This document shows positions 55,189 to 63,857 of a DNA stretch of 64,000 nucleotides, in pieces. A model generated the notes under the pieces. The model had not been told where the DNA came from and made no database searches. It saw nothing but the letters and a program-made list of their open reading frames with translations. Origin of the DNA: Candidatus Methanohalarchaeum thermophilum. Lineage in GTDB: Archaea; Halobacteriota; Methanonatronarchaeia; Methanonatronarchaeales; Methanonatronarchaeaceae. How positions within the stretch are numbered: the first letter of the stretch is position 1; every line of letters begins with the position of its first letter. The stretch is from contig MSDW01000001.1 of assembly GCA_001914405.1 (NCBI GenBank), positions 1,491,169 to 1,555,168 of the forward strand. The letters run 5' to 3'. Made by a program: the position numbers and the translations under genes.

Positions 55189-56595
55189 TCAATTATTTGG
55201 TGTGTCATCTATTGATGTGCAGAGCACTCCTACTGCCATGTCTCCATATCCAACAGTATGTGGGGTCATTCCTATGTATGGTTCATAACCAACTGCAACT
55301 CCACTATCACGGTCAACTGTCCATATGTATCCATCGGCTCCATTGAATCCGTTTGTTGATCCTACTAGATCACCATTACCGGCTTCTCTTATTGAGATTC
55401 CAGTAAAGTAATCAGGGGATGGTGAAGGCGTTACCAACTCGTCTCCTGTTAGATTTTCAATGTCTATCTCGTAGAATGCATTATCTGCGTTGGTGTATAA
55501 GATTAGGATTCCTTGTGCATCGAATATGAGGTCAGCTCCCTGAACATCTATGTCTAATTCTCCTAGTACCTCTACATTAAGATTGCTTGAATTGATAGTT
55601 AGTAATTTATCTGAACCATCGTCTGCTGCGTAAATTAATCCGTCTTCAGGGTTTACAGCACCTAAAACAACACCATTTAGGTCATCTATGTCAGAATCGG
55701 TTATGTCTTCTACTGTGAATGTTTCGTTTATTAGGTCGTATGTTCCTAGTTTCTTGGTGTCTTTGTCGTATAGGTAGAGTTCTTTTCCGTCTAGTGATGC
55801 TGATAGTGAGTCTACTTGGTCAAATTCACCTGAGTTAACATGTGTTAGTTGGTTTAGGTATGCTCTTGTGTCTTCATCGTCAAGAACTACTTCGAATATT
55901 CTTGTTCCGTCATCGGCTCCTTCTCCGCCTGGACCGCTGTCAGATAAATACATTGTTTCTATTGTCTTACATGTTCCACATGCATCTGGGTCATTTACTT
56001 GTTGTGCTATGAAGGTCATGTCGAATGTCATGTTGTCTCCTTGAGCCCAATTAGTTGTCTCATTGAACATGTGGTATCTCTGTGTTACATTAGCCCAGCC
56101 ACCTGGGGGTATAACTCCTAAGACATATTCTTCTCCGTCAATTCCAAGTAAGAGATGACCAGAAAGCAATTCATTTTCTTCTACTAAGTTACCATCTTCG
56201 TCGTATATCTCTACTGATAGCCAGTACTCTATTGCAGCACTAATCTTGTTCACTGTGTTGTCTGGGTCAGTTGCTTGTTCTGACACTGGATGGGCTCCAC
56301 CATCGTATCCAGTTATGTTTATTACTTTGCAGACTCTTGCATCGTTAGTTCCAACATTTGTAATTGTGACGTTAGAGTACTTTTGATACATCTCTGAAGC
56401 TTTGATGTCATTTAGATTGAACGTCTCCTTCCATGGGTTTCCATCGTTTACCATGATGTCTATAGTACCTGCCTGTAATTCGTTTCCAGTTGCCTTTTCT
56501 GAATCAGTGAAAAAGGCCATAGTTCCATATCCTATCGTCATTGAAACAAGGCCAACTATCACTAAACCCGCTAAAAAACTTTTGCTTATATTCAT
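55189..56595 (-). CDS. TasA/camelysin-like secreted protein with a C-terminal repeat domain
   Basis: 468 residues. SipW-type signal ending TMAFFTDSEKATGNELQAG, then a TasA-like beta domain (NPWKETFNLNDIKASEMYQK, VTITNVGTNDARVCKVINI) with many N-x-S/T sequons. Residues about 205-460 look like beta-propeller strands: GKELYLYDKDTKKLGTYDLI, PEDGLIYAADDGSDKLLTI, YEIDIENLTGD and so on. Probably a surface protein, with a propeller for binding. Forms an operon with the upstream TasA-like gene. Confidence 0.72.
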   Translation of the reverse strand: MNISKSFLAGLVIVGLVSMTIGYGTMAFFTDSEKATGNELQAGTIDIMVNDGNPWKETFNLNDIKASEMYQKYSNVTITNVGTNDARVCKVINITGYDGGAHPVSEQATDPDNTVNKISAAIEYWLSVEIYDEDGNLVEENELLSGHLLLGIDGEEYVLGVIPPGGWANVTQRYHMFNETTNWAQGDNMTFDMTFIAQQVNDPDACGTCKTIETMYLSDSGPGGEGADDGTRIFEVVLDDEDTRAYLNQLTHVNSGEFDQVDSLSASLDGKELYLYDKDTKKLGTYDLINETFTVEDITDSDIDDLNGVVLGAVNPEDGLIYAADDGSDKLLTINSSNLNVEVLGELDIDVQGADLIFDAQGILILYTNADNAFYEIDIENLTGDELVTPSPSPDYFTGISIREAGNGDLVGSTNGFNGADGYIWTVDRDSGVAVGYEPYIGMTPHTVGYGDMAVGVLCTSIDDTPNN

Positions 56596-56626
56596 TTATA
56601 CAAACCTCTCATAAATCTCCTTTAAT

Positions 56627-57340
56627 CTACTCTTCCGCTGAGCTTACGCTTACATCTTCAACGGTTCCTTGGATTGTTGTGTCATCGTTTAATTGGGTTG
56701 CTCCAAAGGTTATGTCAAAAGTAAAGGCGTCTCCTTGGTATTCATTTCCAGTGTCGTTAAGTAGGTGGTAATCTTGGGTTACTTTCATTACTTCACCAGG
56801 CTGTAGTTCACCAAGATAGAACCAAGTACCCTCTTTATCTCCAACTGTGACGTCATCTCCAATGCTGAAAGCTTCACTATCTGCGTATGGGTCGTCTGCG
56901 TAAAATGTTGTTTCATTTTCGTAAAGTTCTATCATCATACTGTAGTCGGTAACTGTGTGTATGTCGTCAACTCTTCCGTCTTTTTCAGCTTGCCATTCAG
57001 GTTCAGATGAATACATTTCTCCATCTGTTGTTTCGTATATTTCTAGTCCTGTGTCACAGCTTGTTACATTGATCATTTTGTATACTTTTGCTGGGTTGCT
57101 TCCTTCGTTTGTTATGTTAGCTACTATGTATCCTGTTTTTTCGCATGGTTTCATGTCATCGATTGTGAATGTTTCGTTCCATGGGTTCTGTCCGTTTACT
57201 GCTAGGTCTATTGTACCAGCTGTTAGCGTGTTACCTGTTGCCTTTTCTTCGTCTGTGAAGAATGCAAAGGTACCTGCTCCAGCTGCTACTCCTACTAGCC
57301 CAATAACCATGAGGCTTAGTAGGGCTTTTTTGTATGCCAT
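56627..57340 (-). CDS. TasA/camelysin-like secreted fibre protein
   Basis: 237 residues. Signal helix LMVIGLVGVAAGAGTFAFFT followed by DEEKATGNTLTAGTIDLAVN, diagnostic of the SipW-dependent class. The mature domain is a beta sandwich of the TasA type (NPWNETFTIDDMKPCEK, NITNEGSNPAKVYKMINVT, FAFGATQL-like last strand), acidic and rich in N-x-T sequons. TasA proteins polymerise by donor-strand exchange into biofilm fibres; related bundling pili are known in archaea. First gene of the operon and the best candidate for the main fibre subunit (inference). Confidence 0.75.
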   Translation of the reverse strand: MAYKKALLSLMVIGLVGVAAGAGTFAFFTDEEKATGNTLTAGTIDLAVNGQNPWNETFTIDDMKPCEKTGYIVANITNEGSNPAKVYKMINVTSCDTGLEIYETTDGEMYSSEPEWQAEKDGRVDDIHTVTDYSMMIELYENETTFYADDPYADSEAFSIGDDVTVGDKEGTWFYLGELQPGEVMKVTQDYHLLNDTGNEYQGDAFTFDITFGATQLNDDTTIQGTVEDVSVSSAEE

Positions 57341-57413
57341 ATTGATTCACTCCTATACATAAAACTAGTTTTTTGAATTAATAAAGGAATAAGAAAGGAT
57401 ATAATACATTATT

Positions 57414-57477
57414 AAGATATTTCAAATGGGTATCAATAATATATGTTTTAATTGAATATCTTATAGTGATATTATTG
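57414..57477. promoter_or_regulatory. Interleaved inverted repeats upstream of the TasA-like operon
   Basis: AAGATATTTCAA (57414-57425) and TTGAATATCTT (57452-57462) are inverted to each other, and CAATAATAT (57434-57442) and ATATTATTG (57469-57477) form a second pair interlocked with the first. They lie in the 348-base gap between the operon and a divergent winged-helix gene, so operator sites are plausible. Confidence 0.4.
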
Positions 57478-57688
57478 TTTGAAATTAATTTAAAATAGTA
57501 ATAAACTACTTATATGTACTTATATAAACTAAAAATACATTATATTATGTTATTAAATCTTAATGATATAAATTACAATAAAATATAGGTTTAGTTCAGT
57601 TCATATGAGCCTTAAATTAAGTTAAAGAAGTTTAAGTAAGATTGGTTTTTTTGATAAAAAATTCCAATAAGCATCTAAGAGGTCAAAA

Positions 57689-57898
57689 ATGAGTAATCTA
57701 GCGTTTTTGGATAAAATATTAGATATATTGAAGGACGAAAATAAACACAAACTGGAAAGCGTCAGAGAAGAATTAGGGTTAACAAAAACGAAATTTACAA
57801 AATTAGTTGAACTAATGGAGGAGATGGAATTGGTTAAACTAGAAAACAAAGAATATCTAAAAATAACCAAGTTGGGCTTAAAATCAACATCAATTTAA
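57689..57898 (+). CDS. Small winged-helix protein
   Basis: 69 residues. Helix-turn-helix KLESVREELGLTKTKFTKLV then a short wing with VKLENKEYLKITKLGLKS. Divergent from the TasA-like operon and a possible regulator of it (position only). Confidence 0.6.
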   Translation: MSNLAFLDKILDILKDENKHKLESVREELGLTKTKFTKLVELMEEMELVKLENKEYLKITKLGLKSTSI

Positions 57899-57955
57899 TT
57901 TAGTTAAATTAATAGAAAAGATCTTTTATTTATCTAAATTATTGCTTTTTCTAAA

Positions 57956-58216
57956 TTATTGCTTTTTACACTTATTAATAGTCTTATTTACCTCTGATAA
58001 ATGACTTAATAACTTTTCTCCTTCTTGTGTTAAATAATAATCCTTTTCATCCTCTTCGATGAAATTATTTTCTAATAAAAACTCAAAATGAGCATTAAAA
58101 GCCCCCCAACTCATATGAGAATCCTGCATAACCCTAGTTTTTTTACATCCATCACTTTCTTTTATAACCTTAAGTACATCATGAAAAATCTTCCACGCAC
58201 TTCTTCTTGTCATCAA
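57956..58216 (-). CDS. Small archaeal winged-helix protein
   Basis: 86 residues. Pattern KIFHDVLKVIKESDGCKKTR, VMQDSHMSWGAFNAHFEFLL, then YYLTQEGEKLLSHLSEV, the shape of the short archaeal wHTH family (HTH_45-like). Convergent with the gene at 57689. Confidence 0.7.
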   Translation of the reverse strand: MMTRRSAWKIFHDVLKVIKESDGCKKTRVMQDSHMSWGAFNAHFEFLLENNFIEEDEKDYYLTQEGEKLLSHLSEVNKTINKCKKQ

Positions 58217-58630
58217 CTTACCTCTAGATATATTACCTCAAGAAATTGTAATCAAATAAAAAATATGTCTTCTTCTTATAAAAACCTTTAACTACTCTTA
58301 TAAATATCCAAAAAACTACAATATTAATTAATGGCATCTGAATATATTAAGAACATATATAACTAGAGATTAATAGCTTTAAGAATTTAAAAAACTCTAA
58401 AAACCAATGAATCCTTTTTTTTTAAAAACCCAAATCAAGGTGTTCCGCATTTGGATCTAGATCCTTTCCCCAAGACCAAAAAAAAGCGATTTAAGATAAG
58501 AGCCAATTTATCTTGTCAGTTGACATGACAAACTTTCCTAATCATTTGATTTAATTGGATAAGGAAAAGCCAGCATTATATTCTTATATAAAAAAAGTAG
58601 ATTTAGATATTTTAGAATATCTATGAAGAA
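58217..58630. promoter_or_regulatory. Intergenic with inverted repeat
   Basis: No gene seen. TTGTCA (58513-58518) and TGACAA (58526-58531) form an inverted repeat around GTTGACA, a possible operator. TTATATAAAAAAAGTAG lies just before the IS element. Confidence 0.35.
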
Positions 58631-58646
58631 GTGAACTACCCCTACC

Positions 58647-60144
58647 TTACTCGCTTACGCTCGTGAGGTAGGGGGTTCCAAGGGCTTTCTCTGAAACTTC
58701 TACATCGTTCTTCTCTATGAATGCCTTGGTTATGAGCCTGTTCACGGAAGCTCCATTCCTCACCATATAGGCAAGGAACCTATACAAAATATTCTTAGCA
58801 CCATTCAAATCAGCATTATAATCACGTAACCCACAACTCCTACAATCAAATATACCTTGACTCGGTCTCACAGTATTCTTACTACCACACCTATGACAGG
58901 TCTTAGAAGTATTTCTCTCATCCACCTTCACAACTTGCACTTCTCTTTCTTTTGCCTTGTACTCGATCATCCTTGTTAGTTTATAGTATGGCATTGTGTT
59001 AGCAATTCTATTCATTCTCTTCCCTTTTCCTGTATCCTTGTTACCTAACCCTTTTAGATCTCCTAACACGATCACAGCATTGATTTCACTTGCTTCGTCC
59101 ACGATCTTCCTGGATATTTTGTGTAGTTGGTCTTCTACCTTCCTTTTTTCTTTGTCTTTTATTTCGTTTACTTTTTTGGTTAGTTCTTTTTGTTGTAGGT
59201 TTTTTCGGATGTGGTTGTAGTGTCTTCTTACTCCTCTTATTTGTTTGCCGTGGAACTCTGGCTTCCCGTTGTCGGCTGACGACACGGTCGTAGCCATAAC
59301 CCTTTCCCCCAAATCCACAGACAAAACATTTTTTGGAACCTGAAAACTCACATCAAGACTAACTGATAAGTGAAGTTCGAAACCATAATCCTTCCAAACA
59401 ATCTTAGAATCATGCACCTTCATGTCTTCTCCTAATTCTTTATCTATTCATCGGAGAAAACCTCTTCCTTTCTTTGATAGGTAGGGGATGAATCCGATCT
59501 TTTTTTAATTAAAAAAACTAATATTATGTTAATGGTAGTTGGTTGGGAGTCTGCCTTGAACAAAAAGCAATCCCATTTAGAGACAGAGTTCTTGGGTAAG
59601 CCTGAAACAGTTCTTGGAGTAGGGTGTAGTGGTTGTGTGGAGCAACCAGAGTGAATAAGGGAGCCATTGTGTAGCTAATATATGGCGTAGTTGCCTAATC
59701 CAATTCTTCACTCGAAGCAATAGTTCCATGTTGACCGAATGTATGAGACAAGTTCGGTGGAAAGGCAAACTTTCGTTTGAAATAAGGCCCATATGGAAGC
59801 CCCTCAGCTTGCTGTGGGGTCACTTCACGAGGTTTTATAGGCACCCAGATCCCACCCCACACATTACTTACAGGTATTTTTGCCCAGTAATCAAATTCTT
59901 CTGTGTTCTCTGCTTTTTCCACTTTGAAGGTGTCGTTTCTTAGATGTAATGGGTATTCCTTACTTTCTTTAACTTTTTCCGTGTACTTATCCATTGCTTG
60001 TTTTGTAGCTGAGTATAAATCTTCTATATCTCCTTTTAGGTATCCTCGTGCATTAGTATATTCTTTAATTAGTAATCCTTTCTTTCTTTTGGTCAGATCT
60101 TGTATTCTGCAGATTATTGTTTTTTCACTCTTCGTTTCTCTCAC
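58647..60144 (-). pseudogene. tnpB: tnpB, RNA-guided nuclease, split by a family A element
   Basis: N-terminal part 60144-59829 (WAKIPVSNVWGGIWVPIKP), C-terminal part 59443-58647 (RuvC-I SVDLGERVMATTV, VLGDLKGLGN, zinc ribbon CHRCGSK...CRSCGLRD, RuvC-III YNADLNGAKN). Removing 59444-59828 joins IKP to HKELGED in frame and gives one open TnpB of about 370 residues, so the interruption is recent. The start overlaps tnpA by 20 bases. The last codons lie in the right-end hairpin. Confidence 0.88.
59444..59828 (+). mobile_element. Family A non-coding element, copy A5, inside tnpB
   Basis: 385 bp, antisense to tnpB, after TTAT (59440-59443). Left end CTATTCATCGGAGAAAACC, hairpin ACCGAA (59734-59739) with TTCGGT (59753-59758), second hairpin CTTTC/GAAA before TAAGG, right end GCCCCTCAGCTTGCTGTGGG and GTCACTTCAC. 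Boundaries are exact because removal restores the tnpB frame. Confidence 0.88.
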
Positions 60145-60535
60145 TTCCTTGGTTTTCTACATACTGTTTTAGTTGATTGAGTGTTACTTCTCCTGTTGTT
60201 ATCAAACAGTAACTATCCGACCAGAAGGTGTTCTCCCATAGTTCATCCTCTATGTCGAATCTGTGTCTTATTGCCTTACTCGTACCTGTTTTTAATGCAT
60301 TTATGAACTTAGTTAAGTCCGCTGTAGGCTTAGTGGAGAAAATTATGTGAGTGTGGTCTTTATCTGTTTCCTGATTCTTTATTTCTATGTTGTAATTCTC
60401 CGCTATTCTCCTTGCCCTGTACTTTAATTCACTTATTACTCCCTTGCCTGTGAATATATTTCTTCTGTACTTCACTACAAGAATCAGGTGATAATTTAGG
60501 CTATAAACTGAGTGAAACGATTTATCAAGATCAGA
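60125..60535 (-). CDS. tnpA: tnpA, Y1 (HUH) transposase
   Basis: At least 116 residues from GTG 60475, but homology runs about 20 codons further upstream (DKSFHSVYSLNYHLILVVKY) to a TGA at 60536, so the true start is unclear or damaged. HUH motif DHTHIIF and catalytic Tyr in LNQLKQYVENQ are present. It cuts and joins single-stranded DNA at the element ends and at TTAT. Overlaps tnpB. Confidence 0.82.
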   Translation of the reverse strand, partial: SDLDKSFHSVYSLNYHLILVVKYRRNIFTGKGVISELKYRARRIAENYNIEIKNQETDKDHTHIIFSTKPTADLTKFINALKTGTSKAIRHRFDIEDELWENTFWSDSYCLITTGEVTLNQLKQYVENQGSERNEE

Positions 60536-60664
60536 TCATACCCCATATTGCTTCCAATCACTATAAGACAACCAAACTCACAAAGGTTGTATTGATTCAT
60601 CCCCCACCTAAATCAGAGATCGAGGAAGGGAACTTCTCACCAAATAAGTTAAAAATATTTAAAA

Positions 60665-61260
60665 CAGCTAAAATCAAACTAAATCTGAATAAGAAACAAA
60701 AAAAGCTATTACAGGGATAATAAGTAATTTTAAATAACCTTGCCAGAGAAAAGTTGATTATTGGTGGAATAAAAATGACTTGAAGACTTATCAAAAGAAC
60801 AGGTTACATAAAACTACTTATAATAAATCTAGAGAAAAAACTGATTTATCAACTAACCTAGTTATTGGAGTGAAGGATAAAAGACATTAAAAACAATCAA
60901 AAAATGTGAATAAAAACTTTAAAGCGGTAAAAAAGCTAGATAAACCAATATCCAAATCTAATTCAATACCCTAAGATAAATGACCACCAATATTTTGTTA
61001 AGATGAAGAAAGGTATTCGATTGCAACAATTGACAAAAGAATAAAGTTAGATTTTGTGTTACAAAACAGAATAAAATAAATACTATAAAAAACCACTATT
61101 TCAGATGCCAAGACTGTGGCTATTAGGCCAAATAGAAGTTAAAAAGCTGTTAAGAATATAGGGATGAAGGTTGTTTTTGGTAGGTAAAGGTCAAAAGAAT
61201 GGGTAACGGTCAACTTGCCCTTTAAAGCTAAGAAGTAGTTTTCTGAAACTGAGTGGAATC
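60665..61260 (+). pseudogene. Heavily decayed tnpB relic
   Basis: Plus-strand fragments KIKLNLNKKQKKLLQG (TnpB N-terminus), FQCQDCGY-like zinc-ribbon half and KAVKNIGMKVVFG (end of RuvC-III) lie in the right order but in different frames with many stops. Confidence 0.5.
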
Positions 61261-61318
61261 CACTATCCCAGTCCAAGTTAATTGGTTTTGAGGCACAACT
61301 CACTGACAAAATAATTAT

Positions 61319-61652
61319 CTATTTGACTGAGAAGACCCCCTTCTAAAATCTTTGATTTTGGTGGGAGGGATGGATCAACCCGTAAGGGTTAAATAATTCT
61401 GTGTTTTAAGTTTTTGGTGTAGGGCAGGGGTTGTGGCCGAAGTTTATAGCCCGTGGACAAGAGACCCTCTGTACCCATCTCCTTGGGTATTTAAAGCTCT
61501 GTGGATATGGGACACCAGGAACCCTCCCATAAAAGCTTCCTAGATAACCCCGGCCTTGGACTGAGACGGATGACGGTGGCAGGAAGTAAAACCCTCTGAC
61601 TCTGATAGCATCCTTCCAAAATCCCTTGATTTTGGTAGGGAGAGGAAGTCAC
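61319..61652 (+). mobile_element. Family B non-coding element, copy 3
   Basis: 334 bp after TTAT (61315-61318). Left-end hairpin, AGGGGTTGTGGCCGAA, AGCCCGTGG, hairpin TACCC/GGGTA, CTTCCTAGATAACCCC paired with GGCAGGAAG, right end GAGGAAGTCAC. The radical SAM gene starts 26 bases later. Confidence 0.8.
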
Positions 61653-61677
61653 CACTTATCTTTGAGATGTAAGGCTA

Positions 61678-62775
61678 ATGGTTAATGGATTAAGAAGCTA
61701 TTCTTTTGAGGTTTCGGAATCTTGGATCAGACCAACATCAGAAATTGAGATGAATTCTTTGTTACTCAGGGTTACACGGAACTGTCCTTGGGGGAAATGT
61801 AGGTTCTGTGATTGTTATCAAAGTGATTTTGAATTAAGAAGCGTAAAGGAAATAAAAAAAGATGTAGATGCTGTTTATAAGATTTATAAAAAAATAAATT
61901 CACTGATAGGGAAAATTGGTTGGGAAAAAGCTGCTGTTGAATTAAGCAGACTCTACGATAGATCCTCTGAGGAATTAAGTCACAGTGAATTAATGAATTT
62001 ATATAATATCAAGATGGTCTACGATTGGTGTTCTTCAAGTTTTAGTCCAGTTTTTTTACAGGATGCAGATAACTTAGTTATGAAAACAGAGGATTTAACC
62101 TCAATTTTAGATTATATCGAAGAAAATTTGTCTCCAAGTTCGATATCTACTTATGCAAGGAGCAATTCTCTTGTAAAGAAAGGTATTGAAGATCTTAAAA
62201 GTCTAAGAAGAGCTGGTTTATCTAGATGTCATGTGGGATTGGAAAGTGGGGATGATAAGGTCCTTGATTACATTAATAAAGGTGTTAGTAGTGAAGAACA
62301 TGTTTTGGGAGGAAAAAAAGCTATAAAAGCTGGCTTGGATTTAGCTGAATATGTCATGCCTGGGATTGGAGGTCGAAAAAGATCCAAACAACACGCTAAA
62401 GAAACCGCGTCAGTCTTAAATCAAATTAACCCTGATCAAGTGCTAATAAGGCCATATGTACCTAGAAAAAATACTCCTTTATATAAAGACTATAAAAGAG
62501 GGAAATTTGAATTAACTTCTCCCAAGGAACGATTAAAAGAACTTAAAAAACTTATAATACAATTAAATATCAAAACCAGGATATGTTTTGACCAACCTGT
62601 TATGAACTCCTGGTACAAAACACCAGAACATAAAAAACATCTATTCAAATGCAGCTCCAAGGGCTATAAACTTCCCGAAGAAGAAAAGAGATTAATTAAA
62701 ATTATGGAAAAAGGAAAAAAACTCAAGAAAAAATCACATATTCACCCAAAAGACCTAATAGACCAATCATTTTAA
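61678..62775 (+). CDS. Radical SAM protein (CPWxxC family)
   Basis: 365 residues. The cluster motif is RNCPWGKCRFCDCY, with four residues between the first two Cys (C-x4-C-x2-C), a variant seen in a family with TRNCPWNRCTFC-like sites. A helical insertion (60-125), then YARSNSLVKKGIEDLKSLRR, CHVGLESGDDKVLDYINKG (SAM-binding region) and VMPGIGG. C-terminal basic tail. Function of the family unknown to me. Confidence 0.78.
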   Translation: MVNGLRSYSFEVSESWIRPTSEIEMNSLLLRVTRNCPWGKCRFCDCYQSDFELRSVKEIKKDVDAVYKIYKKINSLIGKIGWEKAAVELSRLYDRSSEELSHSELMNLYNIKMVYDWCSSSFSPVFLQDADNLVMKTEDLTSILDYIEENLSPSSISTYARSNSLVKKGIEDLKSLRRAGLSRCHVGLESGDDKVLDYINKGVSSEEHVLGGKKAIKAGLDLAEYVMPGIGGRKRSKQHAKETASVLNQINPDQVLIRPYVPRKNTPLYKDYKRGKFELTSPKERLKELKKLIIQLNIKTRICFDQPVMNSWYKTPEHKKHLFKCSSKGYKLPEEEKRLIKIMEKGKKLKKKSHIHPKDLIDQSF

Positions 62776-62932
62776 CCAAAAAACAATCAATTCAAAAAAA
62801 ACTAGAAATAAAAAATAACCAAAAAACTACATACAATCCCATCTCTTACTTACCTAGAGAACCAATACCTGAAATTATTGCACAATCCTATTCGACAACC
62901 AAATCTAAGAATAAAAATCACCTAAAAATTTA
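62776..62932. other. Intergenic, no gene seen
   Basis: A-rich 3' region of the radical SAM gene. Confidence 0.3.
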
Positions 62933-62981
62933 GTGACATCATCTCCTACCTAAAGGGCGAAGTCTTAGCGACTTTATTAAG
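62933..62981 (-). mobile_element. Minimal 49-bp element: right end joined to left end
   Basis: GTGACATCATCTCCTACC to GCGACTTTATTAAG, next to TTAT (complement 62982-62985). It resembles the 61-bp element at 45137, with only the termini. Confidence 0.45.
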
Positions 62982-63028
62982 ATAAACCTGAAAGTACAAC
63001 CCACCTTTCACTTTTGAAATGACTTCAC

Positions 63029-63162
63029 TAATTTAAGGTTTCTCTTGGGAAATGGTTTCTTGTTAACTGGATGTATGAGATAAGTTCAATGAAAACCCAA
63101 AAATTTTTTGGGATAAGGCTCATAGGGAAGCTTACTTCTTTTTGAGTAGTGAGTTACTTCAA
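63029..63162 (+). mobile_element. Family A non-coding element, right-end fragment
   Basis: TGGTTTCTTGTTAACTGG, TGTATGAGATAAG, hairpin CCCAAAAA/TTTTTTGGG, GGATAAGGCTCATAGGGAAG and a right-end hairpin align to the last 130 bases of family A. The left part is missing. Confidence 0.6.
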
Positions 63163-63315
63163 AAGCTAAGGTAATTGTGTTTTGTATAAAGAGGTTTTTT
63201 TGTGTTTTTGGGGTTTGGGTTTTTTAATATAATTTTTCGGGTTTTAAGTATTTTAAAATTGGTTCTTCTTTTTAGGAAAATTTTTTAGGGGTATAAATCA
63301 TATTTCTTATTGATC

Positions 63316-63441
63316 ATGGAAAAAATTTGGAGTATATAGGATTCTGGGCGCTCTACTGATTTTTTTCCGAATGTGCATCAGATTGCAGCTGAGAAGATAA
63401 GAAAAGAGCTTAAGGAAAAAGAAGAAGGAAATAACCTTTAA
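63316..63441 (+). CDS. Possible small gene with an in-frame TAG
   Basis: 42 codons ending in TAA: MEKIWSI, TAG (63337-63339), then DSGRSTDFFPNVHQIAAEKI and a Lys/Glu-rich helix. GGTATAAATCAT lies about 22 bases upstream as a TATA box. Either a decayed small gene, or one with a readthrough or recoded TAG; chance cannot be excluded at this length. Confidence 0.3.
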
Positions 63442-63857
63442 TGATGCGTCCAGGAGTTTAATAGACTTCGAAAATAGAGATTAAAAAATGCATTAATTAA
63501 ATTAAATTTTATTTTTTTGGTCTAGGATTACCTACTTGGATTTTTTATATTTAGGTTTAGGAGTGTTAGTTAGTAGGCCTAGAAAGATTTTTTGTGTAAG
63601 TTTTTTTTTAAAAAATTAGAGATTTTTTGTTTTTTTATCTTGAATTGTTTTTAATTGTTTTTAATTTCTGGATTTAGTCTTAGTTTTTTTATATAGATGC
63701 TTAATTATAATTTGGGTTGGATGTAATGGTGATTTTCTTGATTGTATCTTGATTTCTATTACTAAGGGTCTTGTTTGCTTAATTAAAGTGTTAATTAATT
63801 TTTTGGTCTTTGGTTGGTTTTGGATCCTAGGGAGTCATTTTATCGCTTTTTTTGGTT
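63442..63857. other. T-rich region without gene
   Basis: Strong T bias on the plus strand, stops in all frames. Contains the 3' region of the gene at the right edge. Nothing recognised. Confidence 0.3.

Larger units (their letters stand above)
58631..60643 (-). mobile_element. IS200/IS605-type element, intact except for a family A insertion
   Basis: Minus orientation. Left end next to TTAT (complement 60644-60647), hairpin CCTTCCTCG...GGTGGGGG then ATGAATCAA. Order tnpA, tnpB, right-end hairpin (CCTACCTCACGAGCG...AAGGTAGG) and GTTCAC. A 385-bp family A element sits inside tnpB. Ends and target site are shared with families A and B, so its TnpA could have moved them. Confidence 0.85.
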
